Positions 25,644 to 33,487 of a DNA stretch of 64,000 bases are shown one piece after another (the first letter of the stretch is position 1; each line of letters opens with the position of its first letter). The notes under the pieces are model-generated. The model was given only the letters and a program-made list of their open reading frames with translations, was not told the origin of the DNA and did not search any database. A program made the position numbers and the translations under genes. This DNA is from Paenibacillus sp. 1781tsa1. GTDB taxonomy: Bacteria > Bacillota > Bacilli > Paenibacillales > Paenibacillaceae. The stretch lies in the NCBI RefSeq assembly GCF_024159265.1, contig NZ_JAMYWY010000001.1, forward strand, positions 1,488,001 to 1,552,000, in the 5' to 3' direction.

Positions 25644-25768
25644 TGAATCCATTTTATATCGCCTTTAGATGCTTGTGCTTGTATAGCCGGGGTACATGTA
25701 GAACGCATTTGCTGTTTTCTATATGTCGATTCACCCTGAGTATTTAAATGATTTATAAAATGGATTCA
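25644..25768. repeat. Perfect 15-bp inverted repeat spanning the yitT-like upstream region
   Basis: TGAATCCATTTTATA (25644-25658) and TATAAAATGGATTCA (25754-25768), 95 bp apart. The right arm lies ~27 bp ahead of the start codon. Could be a pair of operator half-sites, a long-range RNA stem, or ends of a small relic element; nothing else in the gap is recognisable. Confidence 0.6.
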
Positions 25769-25794
25769 CACACTGATTTAACGGGGGGGATACC

Positions 25795-26706
25795 ATGTCC
25801 AATGTAACGGTTAAAGAACTAACAGCCAAGCCAGCTGACCGCGGGGTCAAAAGCTCGGTGTTTACATTAAAGCTGCTGCAACGTATTGTGATGATTCTGA
25901 TCGGTGCTGCACTGATGGCTGTGTCGCTTGAAGTGTTTCTCGTACCGAATGGCGTTATTGATGGTGGAATTACGGGGATTTCAATTATGGTGTCAGAACT
26001 TACACATCTGCCACTAGGCGTATTCCTGACCTTGCTCAACTTGCCTTTCCTGATTCTGGGTTACAAGCAGATTGGTAAAACATTTGCATTATCCACGCTA
26101 CTGGGAATCGTGGTCATGTCCATCGGGACGTCATTATTGCACCATGTTCCTGCATTAACACCGGGTGAGCCTTTGCTGGGAGCTGTTTTTGGCGGATTGA
26201 TCCTGGGTGTGGGTGTTGGACTCGTCATTCGGTCTGGTGGTTCACTGGACGGTACGGAGATCGTGGCCATCCTGCTTAGTGAGAAGTCACCGTTATCTGT
26301 AGGACAGATCGTATTATTCATTAACGTATTTATTTTCGCAGGCGCAGGATTTGTATTCGGTTGGCCGAATGCCCTGTATTCCATGATTGCATATTATATT
26401 GCGATGAAGATGATTGATATCGTGAATGAAGGACTGGACCAGTCCAAATCGGTATGGATCATCAGTGAGAAGTATCGTGATATCGGTTCAGCCCTGACAG
26501 ACCGTCTCGGTCGGGGTGTGACTTTCCTGGATGGAGAGGGCGGATTCAGCGGGGATGAGAAGAAGATTATTTTCGTTGTAATCACCCGTTTGGAAGAAGC
26601 CAAGCTCAAGTCCATCGTTGAAGATTGGGACCCGCAAGCCTTTGTGGCGATCGGTAACATTCACGACGTGAAGGGCGGACGTTTCAAGAAAAAAGGTATC
26701 CATTAG
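25795..26706 (+). CDS. YitT family membrane protein (DUF161 + DUF2179)
   Basis: 303 residues. Five to six transmembrane segments (VMILIGAALMAVSLEVFLVPNGVIDGGITGIS is the family signature; FGGLILGVGVGLVIRSGGSLDGTEIVA), then the C-terminal cytoplasmic DUF2179 domain (KSVWIISEKYRDIGSALTDRLGRGVTFLDGEGGFSG...VAIGNIHDVKGGRF). YitT-type proteins are widespread in Firmicutes; a transport role is suspected but not shown. Ribosome binding site GGGGGG at about 25783. The preceding 180 bp carries the 15-bp inverted repeat. Confidence 0.92.
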   Translation: MSNVTVKELTAKPADRGVKSSVFTLKLLQRIVMILIGAALMAVSLEVFLVPNGVIDGGITGISIMVSELTHLPLGVFLTLLNLPFLILGYKQIGKTFALSTLLGIVVMSIGTSLLHHVPALTPGEPLLGAVFGGLILGVGVGLVIRSGGSLDGTEIVAILLSEKSPLSVGQIVLFINVFIFAGAGFVFGWPNALYSMIAYYIAMKMIDIVNEGLDQSKSVWIISEKYRDIGSALTDRLGRGVTFLDGEGGFSGDEKKIIFVVITRLEEAKLKSIVEDWDPQAFVAIGNIHDVKGGRFKKKGIH

Positions 26707-26727
26707 CGATTTATCCACGCATATATG

Positions 26728-26770
26728 AAAATAGCCGACTCCCTTGTGATAAGGGGGTCGGCTATTTTTT
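26728..26770. terminator. Bidirectional terminator between yitT-like and ligD-Pol genes
   Basis: AAAATAGCCGAC-tcccttgtgataaggg-GGTCGGCTATTTTTT. The 3' T-run overlaps the last codons of the convergent - strand gene. Confidence 0.92.
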
Positions 26771-27652
26771 CTTCAAATGCTTGAGAATGAGTTCAACCGG
26801 TTGTGGCTCGACGGCTGCAATTAAATCTCCGGTATCATTCAGGCGTTCAACAATGTTCATCAGATGGTAATCCTGGATGGAGACGTTGTTTCGAACCTCA
26901 TCCCAGGTAAGTGGAGTAGAAACGGTGGCTCCTGATTTGGCACGAGGTGTATAGGGGGCCGCAAGGGTCTTGCCACCATAATGCTGGAGGTAGTCAAAAT
27001 ATATGCGGTCTCCACGGTCCTTTTTGAGTCGTTCCAGTGTGAACAGATCGGGGTGCTTCTGAGTGACATATTTGCCAACAAAATAACCGATATCCCGCAG
27101 CTCATCAAAGGTAACACCTTGCACAATAGGAACTATAATCTGAACTCCGGTTGCTCCTGAAGTTTTGGGGATGGATTTCAGACCAAGCGAAGTCAGGGTC
27201 TCTCCAACGATGAGTGCAGCCTGCATGATTCGTGGCTCATGTTCCTGAGAGGGGTCCAGATCAATCATCCATTCACAGGGCAGCAGGCTTCCCACAGCAT
27301 GAAGAGAAGGATGGAATTCAAGTGCCGCCAGGTTGCCAAGCCACAACAATTCCGGGAGTCCATTCATCACGACATAACGGATGCCATCGTGAACTTCAGT
27401 CCGTACATAATCCGGGACAGGTTCAGGAGCATTCTTTTGGTAGAAAAATGTCCCTCCAGCTCCATGGGGGTACCTAATGGTGGTTAGTAGTCGATTGCTT
27501 GTATATGTGAGCAGATATGGAGCTAGAGCAGCCAGCTTTTGCAGATAGATTGCTTTGGTGACACCCGCTTCCGGCCATAACAGCTTGTCCGGGTTCGTAA
27601 CGGTTAGCTCTGTGCCATCTATTATGATGGTTCCTTGGATCTTAGGGGCCAT
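26762..27652 (-). CDS. ligD-Pol: LigD-type NHEJ polymerase/primase domain protein (stand-alone)
   Basis: About 296 residues. ATG at 27652 fits AGGAGG with 8-bp spacing (a GTG three codons earlier overlaps the RBS). Contains the archaeo-eukaryotic-primase LigD-Pol landmarks: TNPDKLLWPEAGVTK at the N-terminus, HGAGGTFFYQKNAPEPVPDYV, WLGNLAALEFHPSLH, the catalytic acidic pair in MIDLDPSQEHE, SGATGVQIIVPI and KDRGDRIYFDYLQHYGGKTLAAPYTPRA. Fills and processes ends in Ku-dependent joining and inserts ribonucleotides. It follows the ligase gene by 39 bp. No ligase or phosphoesterase domain is fused. Confidence 0.92.
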   Translation of the reverse strand: MAPKIQGTIIIDGTELTVTNPDKLLWPEAGVTKAIYLQKLAALAPYLLTYTSNRLLTTIRYPHGAGGTFFYQKNAPEPVPDYVRTEVHDGIRYVVMNGLPELLWLGNLAALEFHPSLHAVGSLLPCEWMIDLDPSQEHEPRIMQAALIVGETLTSLGLKSIPKTSGATGVQIIVPIVQGVTFDELRDIGYFVGKYVTQKHPDLFTLERLKKDRGDRIYFDYLQHYGGKTLAAPYTPRAKSGATVSTPLTWDEVRNNVSIQDYHLMNIVERLNDTGDLIAAVEPQPVELILKHLKKK

Positions 27653-27691
27653 ACCGAACACCTCCTATGCGTAATCTATATACGAACTCAT

Positions 27692-28642
27692 TCATTGAAG
27701 AAGCTGATTCGCCAGGCAATCCTCACGGGTTACCTCTGCGAAGGTCTGAATACTGGGATGGCGTAGTGTGTGATGATGCGTCAGTTCCATATATTGCACT
27801 TTGACACCTATTCGTGGTTCCACCCAGGTGGTTTCCGCACTGCGTTCGGGTACATTATGGAACGGTCGGTCCTGCCTAATCAGAGGCTCAACTTGATGGG
27901 TGAGTTCACGCCAAGTATTGGAGTTCAGCTTGCCAGTCCCGACATGACCAATATAGACAAATTTAGGCCCATCATATACTCCGATCGCGACGGCGTTCAC
28001 AATACCGCTCCGGTACGTGACTCCCCCGATCATGGCATATACATCATGCATGATTTTGACCTTCTGCCAGCGCTGGTCCTTACCCTGTATGCCATAAGTG
28101 CTGGTGAGATCTTTGCAGACGATGCCTTCCATCTGATGCTGTCTCATCACCGTAAGCAGGGATGCGGCATCAAGTGTATTGGTGACCTCCTGAACATGGG
28201 GAGCGGTGTTAAGAACCTCGTGTAACAGGCGCTGTCGATCTGCCAAAGGCTGATCCGTCACCCATTTCCCTTCATAGAACAGGATATCAAATACCATATA
28301 CGTGACCGGAATCTGATGTATGGCTTGGGCGATGCCTTCGGGTCTGCTCATGCGATCCCGCCGCAGAACGTGATAAAACGAAGGTTTTCCGGTGTCGGGG
28401 TCCAGAGCAATAACTTCTCCATCCAAGATATAGGAGGAGCCTGAGCATAAATTGCGTGGTGTCACCAACTCGGGATACTGCGCAGTTCGATCATGTAATC
28501 TGCGATTCACCAGGCGCAGCTCATGCCCGTCCTCATAGGCAAGCATACGGACTCCATCCCACTTGACCTGGGCAATCCATTGCGGTCCTGTGGGCAAGGT
28601 ATCCTTGGAGATGGGTTCGAACGGAATCAGCGGTTTGAACAT
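27692..28642 (-). CDS. ligD-Lig: ATP-dependent DNA ligase (LigD ligase domain, stand-alone)
   Basis: 316 residues. Motif I QVKWDGVR (adenylated Lys), motif III YMVFDILF, motif IV MEGIVCKDL and motif V WQKVKI of the nucleotidyltransferase fold, then an OB domain containing AIGVYDGPKFVYIGHVGTG. This is the full catalytic core of an NHEJ ligase with no polymerase or phosphoesterase fusion; in B. subtilis ligase and polymerase are one protein. AAGGAG precedes ATG 28642. Operonic with the downstream polymerase gene. Confidence 0.92.
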   Translation of the reverse strand: MFKPLIPFEPISKDTLPTGPQWIAQVKWDGVRMLAYEDGHELRLVNRRLHDRTAQYPELVTPRNLCSGSSYILDGEVIALDPDTGKPSFYHVLRRDRMSRPEGIAQAIHQIPVTYMVFDILFYEGKWVTDQPLADRQRLLHEVLNTAPHVQEVTNTLDAASLLTVMRQHQMEGIVCKDLTSTYGIQGKDQRWQKVKIMHDVYAMIGGVTYRSGIVNAVAIGVYDGPKFVYIGHVGTGKLNSNTWRELTHQVEPLIRQDRPFHNVPERSAETTWVEPRIGVKVQYMELTHHHTLRHPSIQTFAEVTREDCLANQLLQ

Positions 28643-28694
28643 GGGAACTCCTTCCTCGCTCTAACCCGTCGGCGCAGGTTAATTCGGAATTTTG

Positions 28695-29792
28695 TTATAT
28701 TTTTTGAAAGTGGGACTTCATATGATGCACCAGGATGAGCAATAACGGAAGCGCTATGCCGCAGGTCAGATCCCAATCAATCCAATAGGGGATGATGACC
28801 TTGAGATAAAAGGTCTCATTCGGAGCGATTAGAATAGACATGGCGAGAATAAGCATGGAACCCGGCAGGATCAGAGAACGGTGACTGGACAAGCGACACA
28901 GGTTAGCGAGACCCAGGACAAAACTATAGAAGAACAGGGCGGCTTTGAAGAAAACAGCGATAAGCCAGACCGATGCCATGAACGCTTCGATGCGTTGCAT
29001 AAAGTTTCCGATATTGATCTTCTGTGAAAGGTTGAATGAAGCGAACCAGTGATGCTGTGTCATCCAGGGTCCCATAACGAGCAGACACATGCTCAGCGTC
29101 AGTGTGAGTAACAATCCGCCAATCATCCCTGCTAACAGAATGTCCTTCTCCAGATGGGGCTCATTTTTTGTGTAGGGAAAGAGCATCATGAAGATACATA
29201 GTTCACAGTAGGGATATGTGAGTACAGCGAAAAAACCCTTTAGCGGATCGAGAAAACCCTGCGCTAGCACAGGTTGAATGTTAGCTACTTTTATATGGGG
29301 GATTAGACAACCCGTCAGAATAAGCAAAAACAACACGATTAGAGGAAGAAAGACTTCAGCACTTCTGCCTATGCTCTCCAGACCCGAAAGAAGCCCCCAG
29401 ACAAGCGCACAGATGAAAACTAAATGCAGAATCAGTAATGGAGATTCCGGCAAGATCTGGGTAGACATAAAGTCGCCAATTTCCCTAATGAACGTTGAGG
29501 TGCTGATCAGGAAATAAAAAATATAAAATGAACCAAACAAGGTCCCGATCCAGGGTCCCAATGTTTGAAGGGCATTTTGAATCAAATTCAACCGGGGATG
29601 CAGTTTGTAGGCAATAAGCATAATGAAGAGTATGCCAAGCCCCCCTGCGACTCCCAACAAGGCTGATAACCAGGCATCCTGATGAGCGTAGGATGTGATC
29701 ATGGAAGGGAAGACCAGAATTTGCTCCCCAATGGTGCACAGGAACATGAGTGAAGCCAGCTGCCTAACAGTCAAACGTCCCTTTTCGATCAT
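28695..29792 (-). CDS. Spore germination permease, GerAB/GerKB family
   Basis: About 365 residues, ATG 29792 selected by AAGGAG 8 bp upstream. Ten hydrophobic segments of the APC-type germinant receptor B subunit: RLTVRQLASLMFLCTIGEQIL at the start, FIREIGDFMSTQILPESPL, VANIQPVLAQGFLDPLKG, and FMQRIEAFMASVWLIAVFFKAALFFYS. Normally encoded with A and C subunits in a tricistronic operon; neither is visible here, so this is an orphan B subunit. It ends 52 bp before the NHEJ ligase gene on the same strand. Confidence 0.9.
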   Translation of the reverse strand: MIEKGRLTVRQLASLMFLCTIGEQILVFPSMITSYAHQDAWLSALLGVAGGLGILFIMLIAYKLHPRLNLIQNALQTLGPWIGTLFGSFYIFYFLISTSTFIREIGDFMSTQILPESPLLILHLVFICALVWGLLSGLESIGRSAEVFLPLIVLFLLILTGCLIPHIKVANIQPVLAQGFLDPLKGFFAVLTYPYCELCIFMMLFPYTKNEPHLEKDILLAGMIGGLLLTLTLSMCLLVMGPWMTQHHWFASFNLSQKINIGNFMQRIEAFMASVWLIAVFFKAALFFYSFVLGLANLCRLSSHRSLILPGSMLILAMSILIAPNETFYLKVIIPYWIDWDLTCGIALPLLLILVHHMKSHFQKI

Positions 29793-29869
29793 GAGGTATC
29801 TCCTTAACATATCTTGTCTATGTATTGGTTAGAATGCACCAATTGTTCCAGTTTTATAAAAGCCAACTC

Positions 29870-29926
29870 AAAAAGCCCGTGCAGCCGATCTCTCTGTGAT
29901 GTAGAGAAATCGGTTACTCGGGCTAA
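29870..29926 (-). terminator. Terminator downstream of the VOC protein gene (- strand)
   Basis: On the - strand AGCCCG...CCGATTTCTCT / AGAGAGATCGG...CGGGCT followed by TTTTTGAG. Separates the VOC gene from the germination permease. Confidence 0.8.
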
Positions 29927-29972
29927 TAACATGTGGTTAGGCAAACAGGTTGGATTGTAACGCTACATAAAA

Positions 29973-30842
29973 TCAGTTCGCGGTTGTCAGACGTATACGA
30001 ATATTCTGTGGGTCTACCGTAAACCAAGTGTCCTCGACTTGTGTAACGACTGTACCGGATTGACGCAATTGTTCAAGTGCCTGTTCCAATTGTTCCTTTG
30101 TGGCGTACACGATGGTGAAATAATCAATTCCTGTAGCATTATCCGGATTGACAGGTGCATTCACTCCTGCCCAGATATTGAGTCCCAGATGATGATGATA
30201 GCCGCCTGCGGATACAAATAGTGCTGACATCTTGGCGAAGTTACCTACGATGTCAAAACCGAGTATGCCGGTGTAGAAGTTGCGGGATTCTTCCAGGCTG
30301 CGGACGTGGAAATGTACGTGACCGATAACTGTACCAGCAGGCAGACCCTGCCAAGGTTCATTCTCCGATAGGGCAAACAGGCTTTCCACATCAACCGGAT
30401 CACTTGCCATCACGTAGTTATTGTCGCTATCCCGTTTCCAGGTATCACGTGCACGGTCAGCATAGATCTCAATCCCGTTCTGATCGGGATCGGAGATATA
30501 GAAGGCTTCGCTGACCAAGTGATCGCCTTGGCCGATACCGATACCGGATGCAGCCAGATTACGAAGAGCAATACCTAGGGACTTACGGTCAGGCAGCAGG
30601 ATGGCGAAATGATACAAGCCAGCGTGTGAGCGTTCCGGTAGGGTAATTCCATCCGTGAGCTCTTCCAATCGCAGCAGGGACTGTTTTCCGTCGGCTGTCA
30701 ACGTTGCAACTTTGCCACTACGCTCCAGTAATTTCAATCCAACCACATCGGTATAGAACTTAATTGAACGGTCCAGGTTCATAATTCGGAGACTCACTTC
30801 ACCCAGATGGGTTGTGGCAGGGATTTGATACGTTGTATTCAT
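29973..30842 (-). CDS. VOC superfamily protein, CatE-like (ring-cleaving dioxygenase/glyoxalase fold)
   Basis: About 289 residues from ATG 30842, which follows AGGAGG by 8 bp. Two VOC (betaalphabetabetabeta) modules: HLGEVSLRIMNLDRSIKFYTDVVGLKLLE and IGHVHFHVRSLEESRNFYTGILGFD. Metal-ligand candidates are His in the HLGEV, HAGLYHFAI, HVHFHV and YHHHLGLNIW segments and Glu in GIEIYADR. Similar to B. subtilis CatE/YfiE-type extradiol dioxygenases, but glyoxalase-like or resistance functions are also possible. Lies between NHEJ genes on the same strand, flanked by its own terminators, so its link to them may be positional only. Confidence 0.85.
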   Translation of the reverse strand: MNTTYQIPATTHLGEVSLRIMNLDRSIKFYTDVVGLKLLERSGKVATLTADGKQSLLRLEELTDGITLPERSHAGLYHFAILLPDRKSLGIALRNLAASGIGIGQGDHLVSEAFYISDPDQNGIEIYADRARDTWKRDSDNNYVMASDPVDVESLFALSENEPWQGLPAGTVIGHVHFHVRSLEESRNFYTGILGFDIVGNFAKMSALFVSAGGYHHHLGLNIWAGVNAPVNPDNATGIDYFTIVYATKEQLEQALEQLRQSGTVVTQVEDTWFTVDPQNIRIRLTTAN

Positions 30843-31032
30843 GATCGTTTCCTCCTGATAATAGATAATATGGGTTCTCGTTTGAATGTGTATATGCGTT
30901 GAAAACGGATTATTAAATTGCATGCTCTGAAGCAGAATTACAGAGTGACTGACTGTATATTCATAAATAAGTTACTTTTCATAAGTTAATATAAAATATA
31001 AATCAACTTTCGTCAATCGCATTTTACAAAAA

Positions 31033-31059
31033 CAAAAAAATCCGACTGTGAAGCCGGAT
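31033..31059 (-). terminator. Terminator of ku (- strand)
   Basis: On the - strand ATCCG-gcttcacagt-CGGAT followed by TTTTTTTG. Confidence 0.8.
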
Positions 31060-31116
31060 CGGAGTAAACATCATTACATGAGCAGATAACGGAATACGAT
31101 CCTGCCTTAGCAACAT

Positions 31117-32028
31117 TCAAACTTTTGGTTTGGGTGCCGCCTTTTTTCTTTTGGTCGGTGCAGGTGTATCGGATTCTCCTCCGGCAACCGCTTGAGCGGA
31201 CGTTTTTCGCGGTGCGCGTTTCTTCGGTTTGGCCGTTGTTGTCCCAGGATCAGCCGGAATAGGTTTTACGGCCTCAATGCTTGCCTGCAAGGCAGCCATC
31301 AAATCCATCACATTGGCTTCAGGTTTGGCTGGAGCAATCTTGATTTCCTCGCCTGCCACTTTGTGCTGGATAAGATCCAGCAGTTTGTTGCGATAGTCAT
31401 CGGTGTATTTACCGGGTTCAAAAGGCGTGGACAATTGGTCAATCAAGAGCTTTGCCATCGTGAGTTCCTTCTCATTCACGTTTTGCACTTCTGGCAAGTT
31501 GGGCACCTGGGAGACAGGACGAATCTCGTCCGGATAGAAAATCGTCTCCATGGAGAGGCAATCTTCCAACACACGTATCGCAGCCAGGCTGCTTTTGGAG
31601 CGGATGGAGATTTTGGCGATGCCAATTTTGCCGGTATCCCGCATCGCGTTCATCAACAGCTGATAGGCATTTCCCCCAGCCTGATCGGGCGAAAGGTAAT
31701 ATGTTTTCTGAAAATAAATCGGGTCAATCTCAGTTAAGTCGACAAAATCCAGTATGGTGATGGTTTTGTTGGTGGAATCATTTAACGCTTCTAATTCATC
31801 TTTCTCGAAGAGTACGAACTTTCCTTTTTCATATTCATAGCCTTTGGTGATCTCTTCCCATTTGACGTCCACTTCACAGGATGGACATTGACGAACATAA
31901 GCGAGCGGGCTGCCGCAGACTTTATGGATATAGCGCATGGAGATGTCTTTGTCTTCGGTAGCCGAGAACATTTTGACAGGGACATGAACAAGGCCAAAAC
32001 TGATTGCACCTTTCCAGACGGTATGCAT
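31117..32028 (-). CDS. ku: Ku, DNA double-strand break end-binding protein
   Basis: 303 residues. The frame is open for 42 codons upstream, but MHTVWKGAISFGLVHVPVKM is the canonical Ku N-terminus and AAAGGAG precedes ATG 32028. Ku core: TEDKDISMRYIHKVCGSPLAYVRQCPSCE, VKWEEITKGYEYEKGKFV, YYLSPDQAGGNAYQLL, and a C-terminal Lys/Pro/Ala-rich tail (KPKKRAPRK, KRKKAAPKPKV) as in other bacterial Ku proteins that helps DNA binding. Works with the two LigD halves 2.5-4.3 kb downstream on the same strand. A 69-bp palindromic repeat lies immediately before its ribosome binding site. Confidence 0.95.
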   Translation of the reverse strand: MHTVWKGAISFGLVHVPVKMFSATEDKDISMRYIHKVCGSPLAYVRQCPSCEVDVKWEEITKGYEYEKGKFVLFEKDELEALNDSTNKTITILDFVDLTEIDPIYFQKTYYLSPDQAGGNAYQLLMNAMRDTGKIGIAKISIRSKSSLAAIRVLEDCLSMETIFYPDEIRPVSQVPNLPEVQNVNEKELTMAKLLIDQLSTPFEPGKYTDDYRNKLLDLIQHKVAGEEIKIAPAKPEANVMDLMAALQASIEAVKPIPADPGTTTAKPKKRAPRKTSAQAVAGGESDTPAPTKRKKAAPKPKV

Positions 32029-32050
32029 AGGTCGGCTCCTTTCGAAAGGG

Positions 32051-32119
32051 TGTTCAAAAATTCCGCTTTTGATTACGTCAGCCGAATGTCCGTTACTGAA
32101 AACCGGATTTTTTGAACAC
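32051..32119. repeat. Short copy (A) of palindromic interspersed repeat, in the ku leader
   Basis: TGTTCAAAAATTCCGCTTTT ... ACTGAAAACCGGATTTTTTGAACAC. Shares both ends and an internal TCAGCCGAATGTCCGTT block with the longer copies at 34341 and 36110, and looks like an internally deleted version. Ends are inverted repeats (GTTCAAAAA/TTTTTGAAC). Confidence 0.85.
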
Positions 32120-32133
32120 GGATTTATATTCAA

Positions 32134-32163
32134 TAGTATGGGCATATGGCGCAAGGGATAATC
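32134..32163 (-). promoter_or_regulatory. Possible sigma-G-like promoter for ku
   Basis: Minus strand GATTA, 18-bp spacer, CATACTA (plus 32134-32140). CATACTA fits the sigma-G -10 consensus (CATnnTA), while the -35 is imperfect. B. subtilis ku is forespore-expressed, so this is plausible but weak. Confidence 0.3.
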
Positions 32164-32254
32164 GTCTTATGGACGAACGAATTCGTATGGTTCGACGAGA
32201 CTCGGGGATGATAACAGAAGTGATCTCACAATGATTAAGCTGGGAGGTGCTGAA

Positions 32255-32551
32255 ATGAAGAACAGACGGGATGAAGAGGAAGCACACAAGCACGCATTTT
32301 CTCCGTATCCTCTTGCGGAAGCCGAAAGCGCAGAAGAATTCTATACACCCGCTACAGCTGTGAATTGGGAAGCGGTAACCTCAGAAGAACTGCCCCTTGA
32401 TCGGGAGTCGTTCATGCTCGACATTGACCGGATGGTGAATGAAGGGTTAGGCGGGGGACAAGTTACGGACGATAACGGTTATATTGGTGAAAGTACAACA
32501 GATAGCATGGTTCGAGAATCACATGAGGATCCGGAAGGGGAGTATGAATAA
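32255..32551 (+). CDS. Small acidic protein of unknown function upstream of sspH
   Basis: 98 residues from ATG 32255, preceded by GGGAGGTG. Hydrophilic and acidic (EEEAHKHAFSPYPLAEAESAEEFY, DRESFMLDIDRMVNEGLGGGQVTDDNGYIG, ESHEDPEGEYE), no membrane segment. Overlaps the sspH start by 8 bp, so the two are co-translated and it is probably sporulation-associated. Not recognised. Confidence 0.7.
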   Translation: MKNRRDEEEAHKHAFSPYPLAEAESAEEFYTPATAVNWEAVTSEELPLDRESFMLDIDRMVNEGLGGGQVTDDNGYIGESTTDSMVRESHEDPEGEYE

Positions 32552-32732
32552 GATGATGGATGCAAAGCGCGCCAAAGCGATATATGATTCCAAGGATACG
32601 ATTGCCGTTACGCTGGAAGGAGATCCGGTCTGGATCGAGAACGTGGATGAAGCCAATGGCATGGCGACCGTTCAGGTTGGCAGCAGACCGGGAAATACCC
32701 AGACGGTACGTGTGGATCGCTTGGAGGAGTAG
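32544..32732 (+). CDS. sspH: Small acid-soluble spore protein, H type
   Basis: 62 residues. MDAKRAKAIYDSKDTIAVTLEGDPVWIENVDEANGMATVQ matches the SspH family (RAKEI...VxYxGxPVWIxxVDExxxxA). GGAAGGGGAG lies ahead of ATG 32544; ATG 32553/32556 are alternatives. Expressed in the forespore in relatives. It is divergent from ku, and overlaps the acidic protein gene. Confidence 0.9.
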   Translation: MNKMMDAKRAKAIYDSKDTIAVTLEGDPVWIENVDEANGMATVQVGSRPGNTQTVRVDRLEE

Positions 32733-32800
32733 GTACAAGCAGCATATTGTTATTGAGGAATTCGAGAATGAATAAAAGCTGAAATATATGCATAGCACGG

Positions 32801-32828
32801 CCGGTACCGGGAGGTGCCGGTTTTTGGT
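32801..32828 (+). terminator. Terminator after sspH
   Basis: CCGGTACC-ggga-GGTGCCGG followed by TTTTTGGTTTTT. Confidence 0.9.
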
Positions 32829-32925
32829 TTTTCCTGGTGGGTTTGGGTTACTGAAACTTCGAGGAAGTGAGTTTTAAGACACGTCTAATCATGCGCGTTT
32901 ATATTTTCGCTGTCCTCCTTGGATG

Positions 32926-32954
32926 TTGCGGGGGAAGAAAGGGACCGATATAAT
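32926..32954 (+). promoter_or_regulatory. Predicted sigma-A promoter of the tsaE-tsaB-rimI-tsaD operon
   Basis: TTGCGG (32926-32931), 17-bp spacer, TATAAT (32949-32954). Start codon of tsaE ~45 bp after the predicted transcription start. Confidence 0.65.
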
Positions 32955-33004
32955 AAGGTTCAAAGTGAACTCAGGCGGCTAGACCGCCAAAGGTGGGGCG
33001 AATA

Positions 33005-33487
33005 TTGAATCAGACGCACGAGCAGTGGGTGTTTCCATCCCATGGCATTGCAGATACAGAAGCACTCGCTTCCGCACTCGCCAGACAGGCAAACGCCGGC
33101 ATGGTGATTGCTTTGGATGGTGATCTGGGCGCGGGTAAAACGGCATTTTCACAGAAATTTGCCTGGCATTTGGGTGTACGTGATGTGGTGAGCAGTCCCA
33201 CATTCACGTTAATCAAGGAGTACGAAGGGCGTTTGCCTTTATATCACATGGATGTATATCGCATATCGCTGGAAGAAGCGGATGAGCTTGGACTTGATGA
33301 ATATTTCTATGGAGCCGGAGTCAGTCTGGTGGAGTGGTCGAGTATCATTCCCGAATTGCTGCCGCAAGAGCACTTGCATGTGCAGATTGAAACAACGGGC
33401 CTGGAGGATCGAACGATTACACTGGATGGGTACGGCGAGACTTATGCAGCCATGTGCCGACAGTTCAGACAGAATGGGGTCAAATGA
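33005..33487 (+). CDS. tsaE: tRNA t6A biosynthesis ATPase TsaE
   Basis: 160 residues, TTG 33005 with GGTGGGG 6-7 bp upstream (GTG 32993 would place the RBS inside the gene). P-loop ATPase: ALDGDLGAGKTAF (Walker A, ~39-48), SSPTFTLIKEYEG, LYHMDVYRI and LVEWSSIIPELLP. With TsaB and TsaD it forms the complex that transfers the threonylcarbamoyl group to A37 of ANN-decoding tRNAs. Overlaps tsaB by ATGA. Confidence 0.95.
   Translation: MNQTHEQWVFPSHGIADTEALASALARQANAGMVIALDGDLGAGKTAFSQKFAWHLGVRDVVSSPTFTLIKEYEGRLPLYHMDVYRISLEEADELGLDEYFYGAGVSLVEWSSIIPELLPQEHLHVQIETTGLEDRTITLDGYGETYAAMCRQFRQNGVK

Noticed and set aside
26707..26716. Single TTATCCACG after the yitT-like gene as another DnaA site
   Set aside because: One isolated mismatched box inside a terminator-flanking region; not a cluster.
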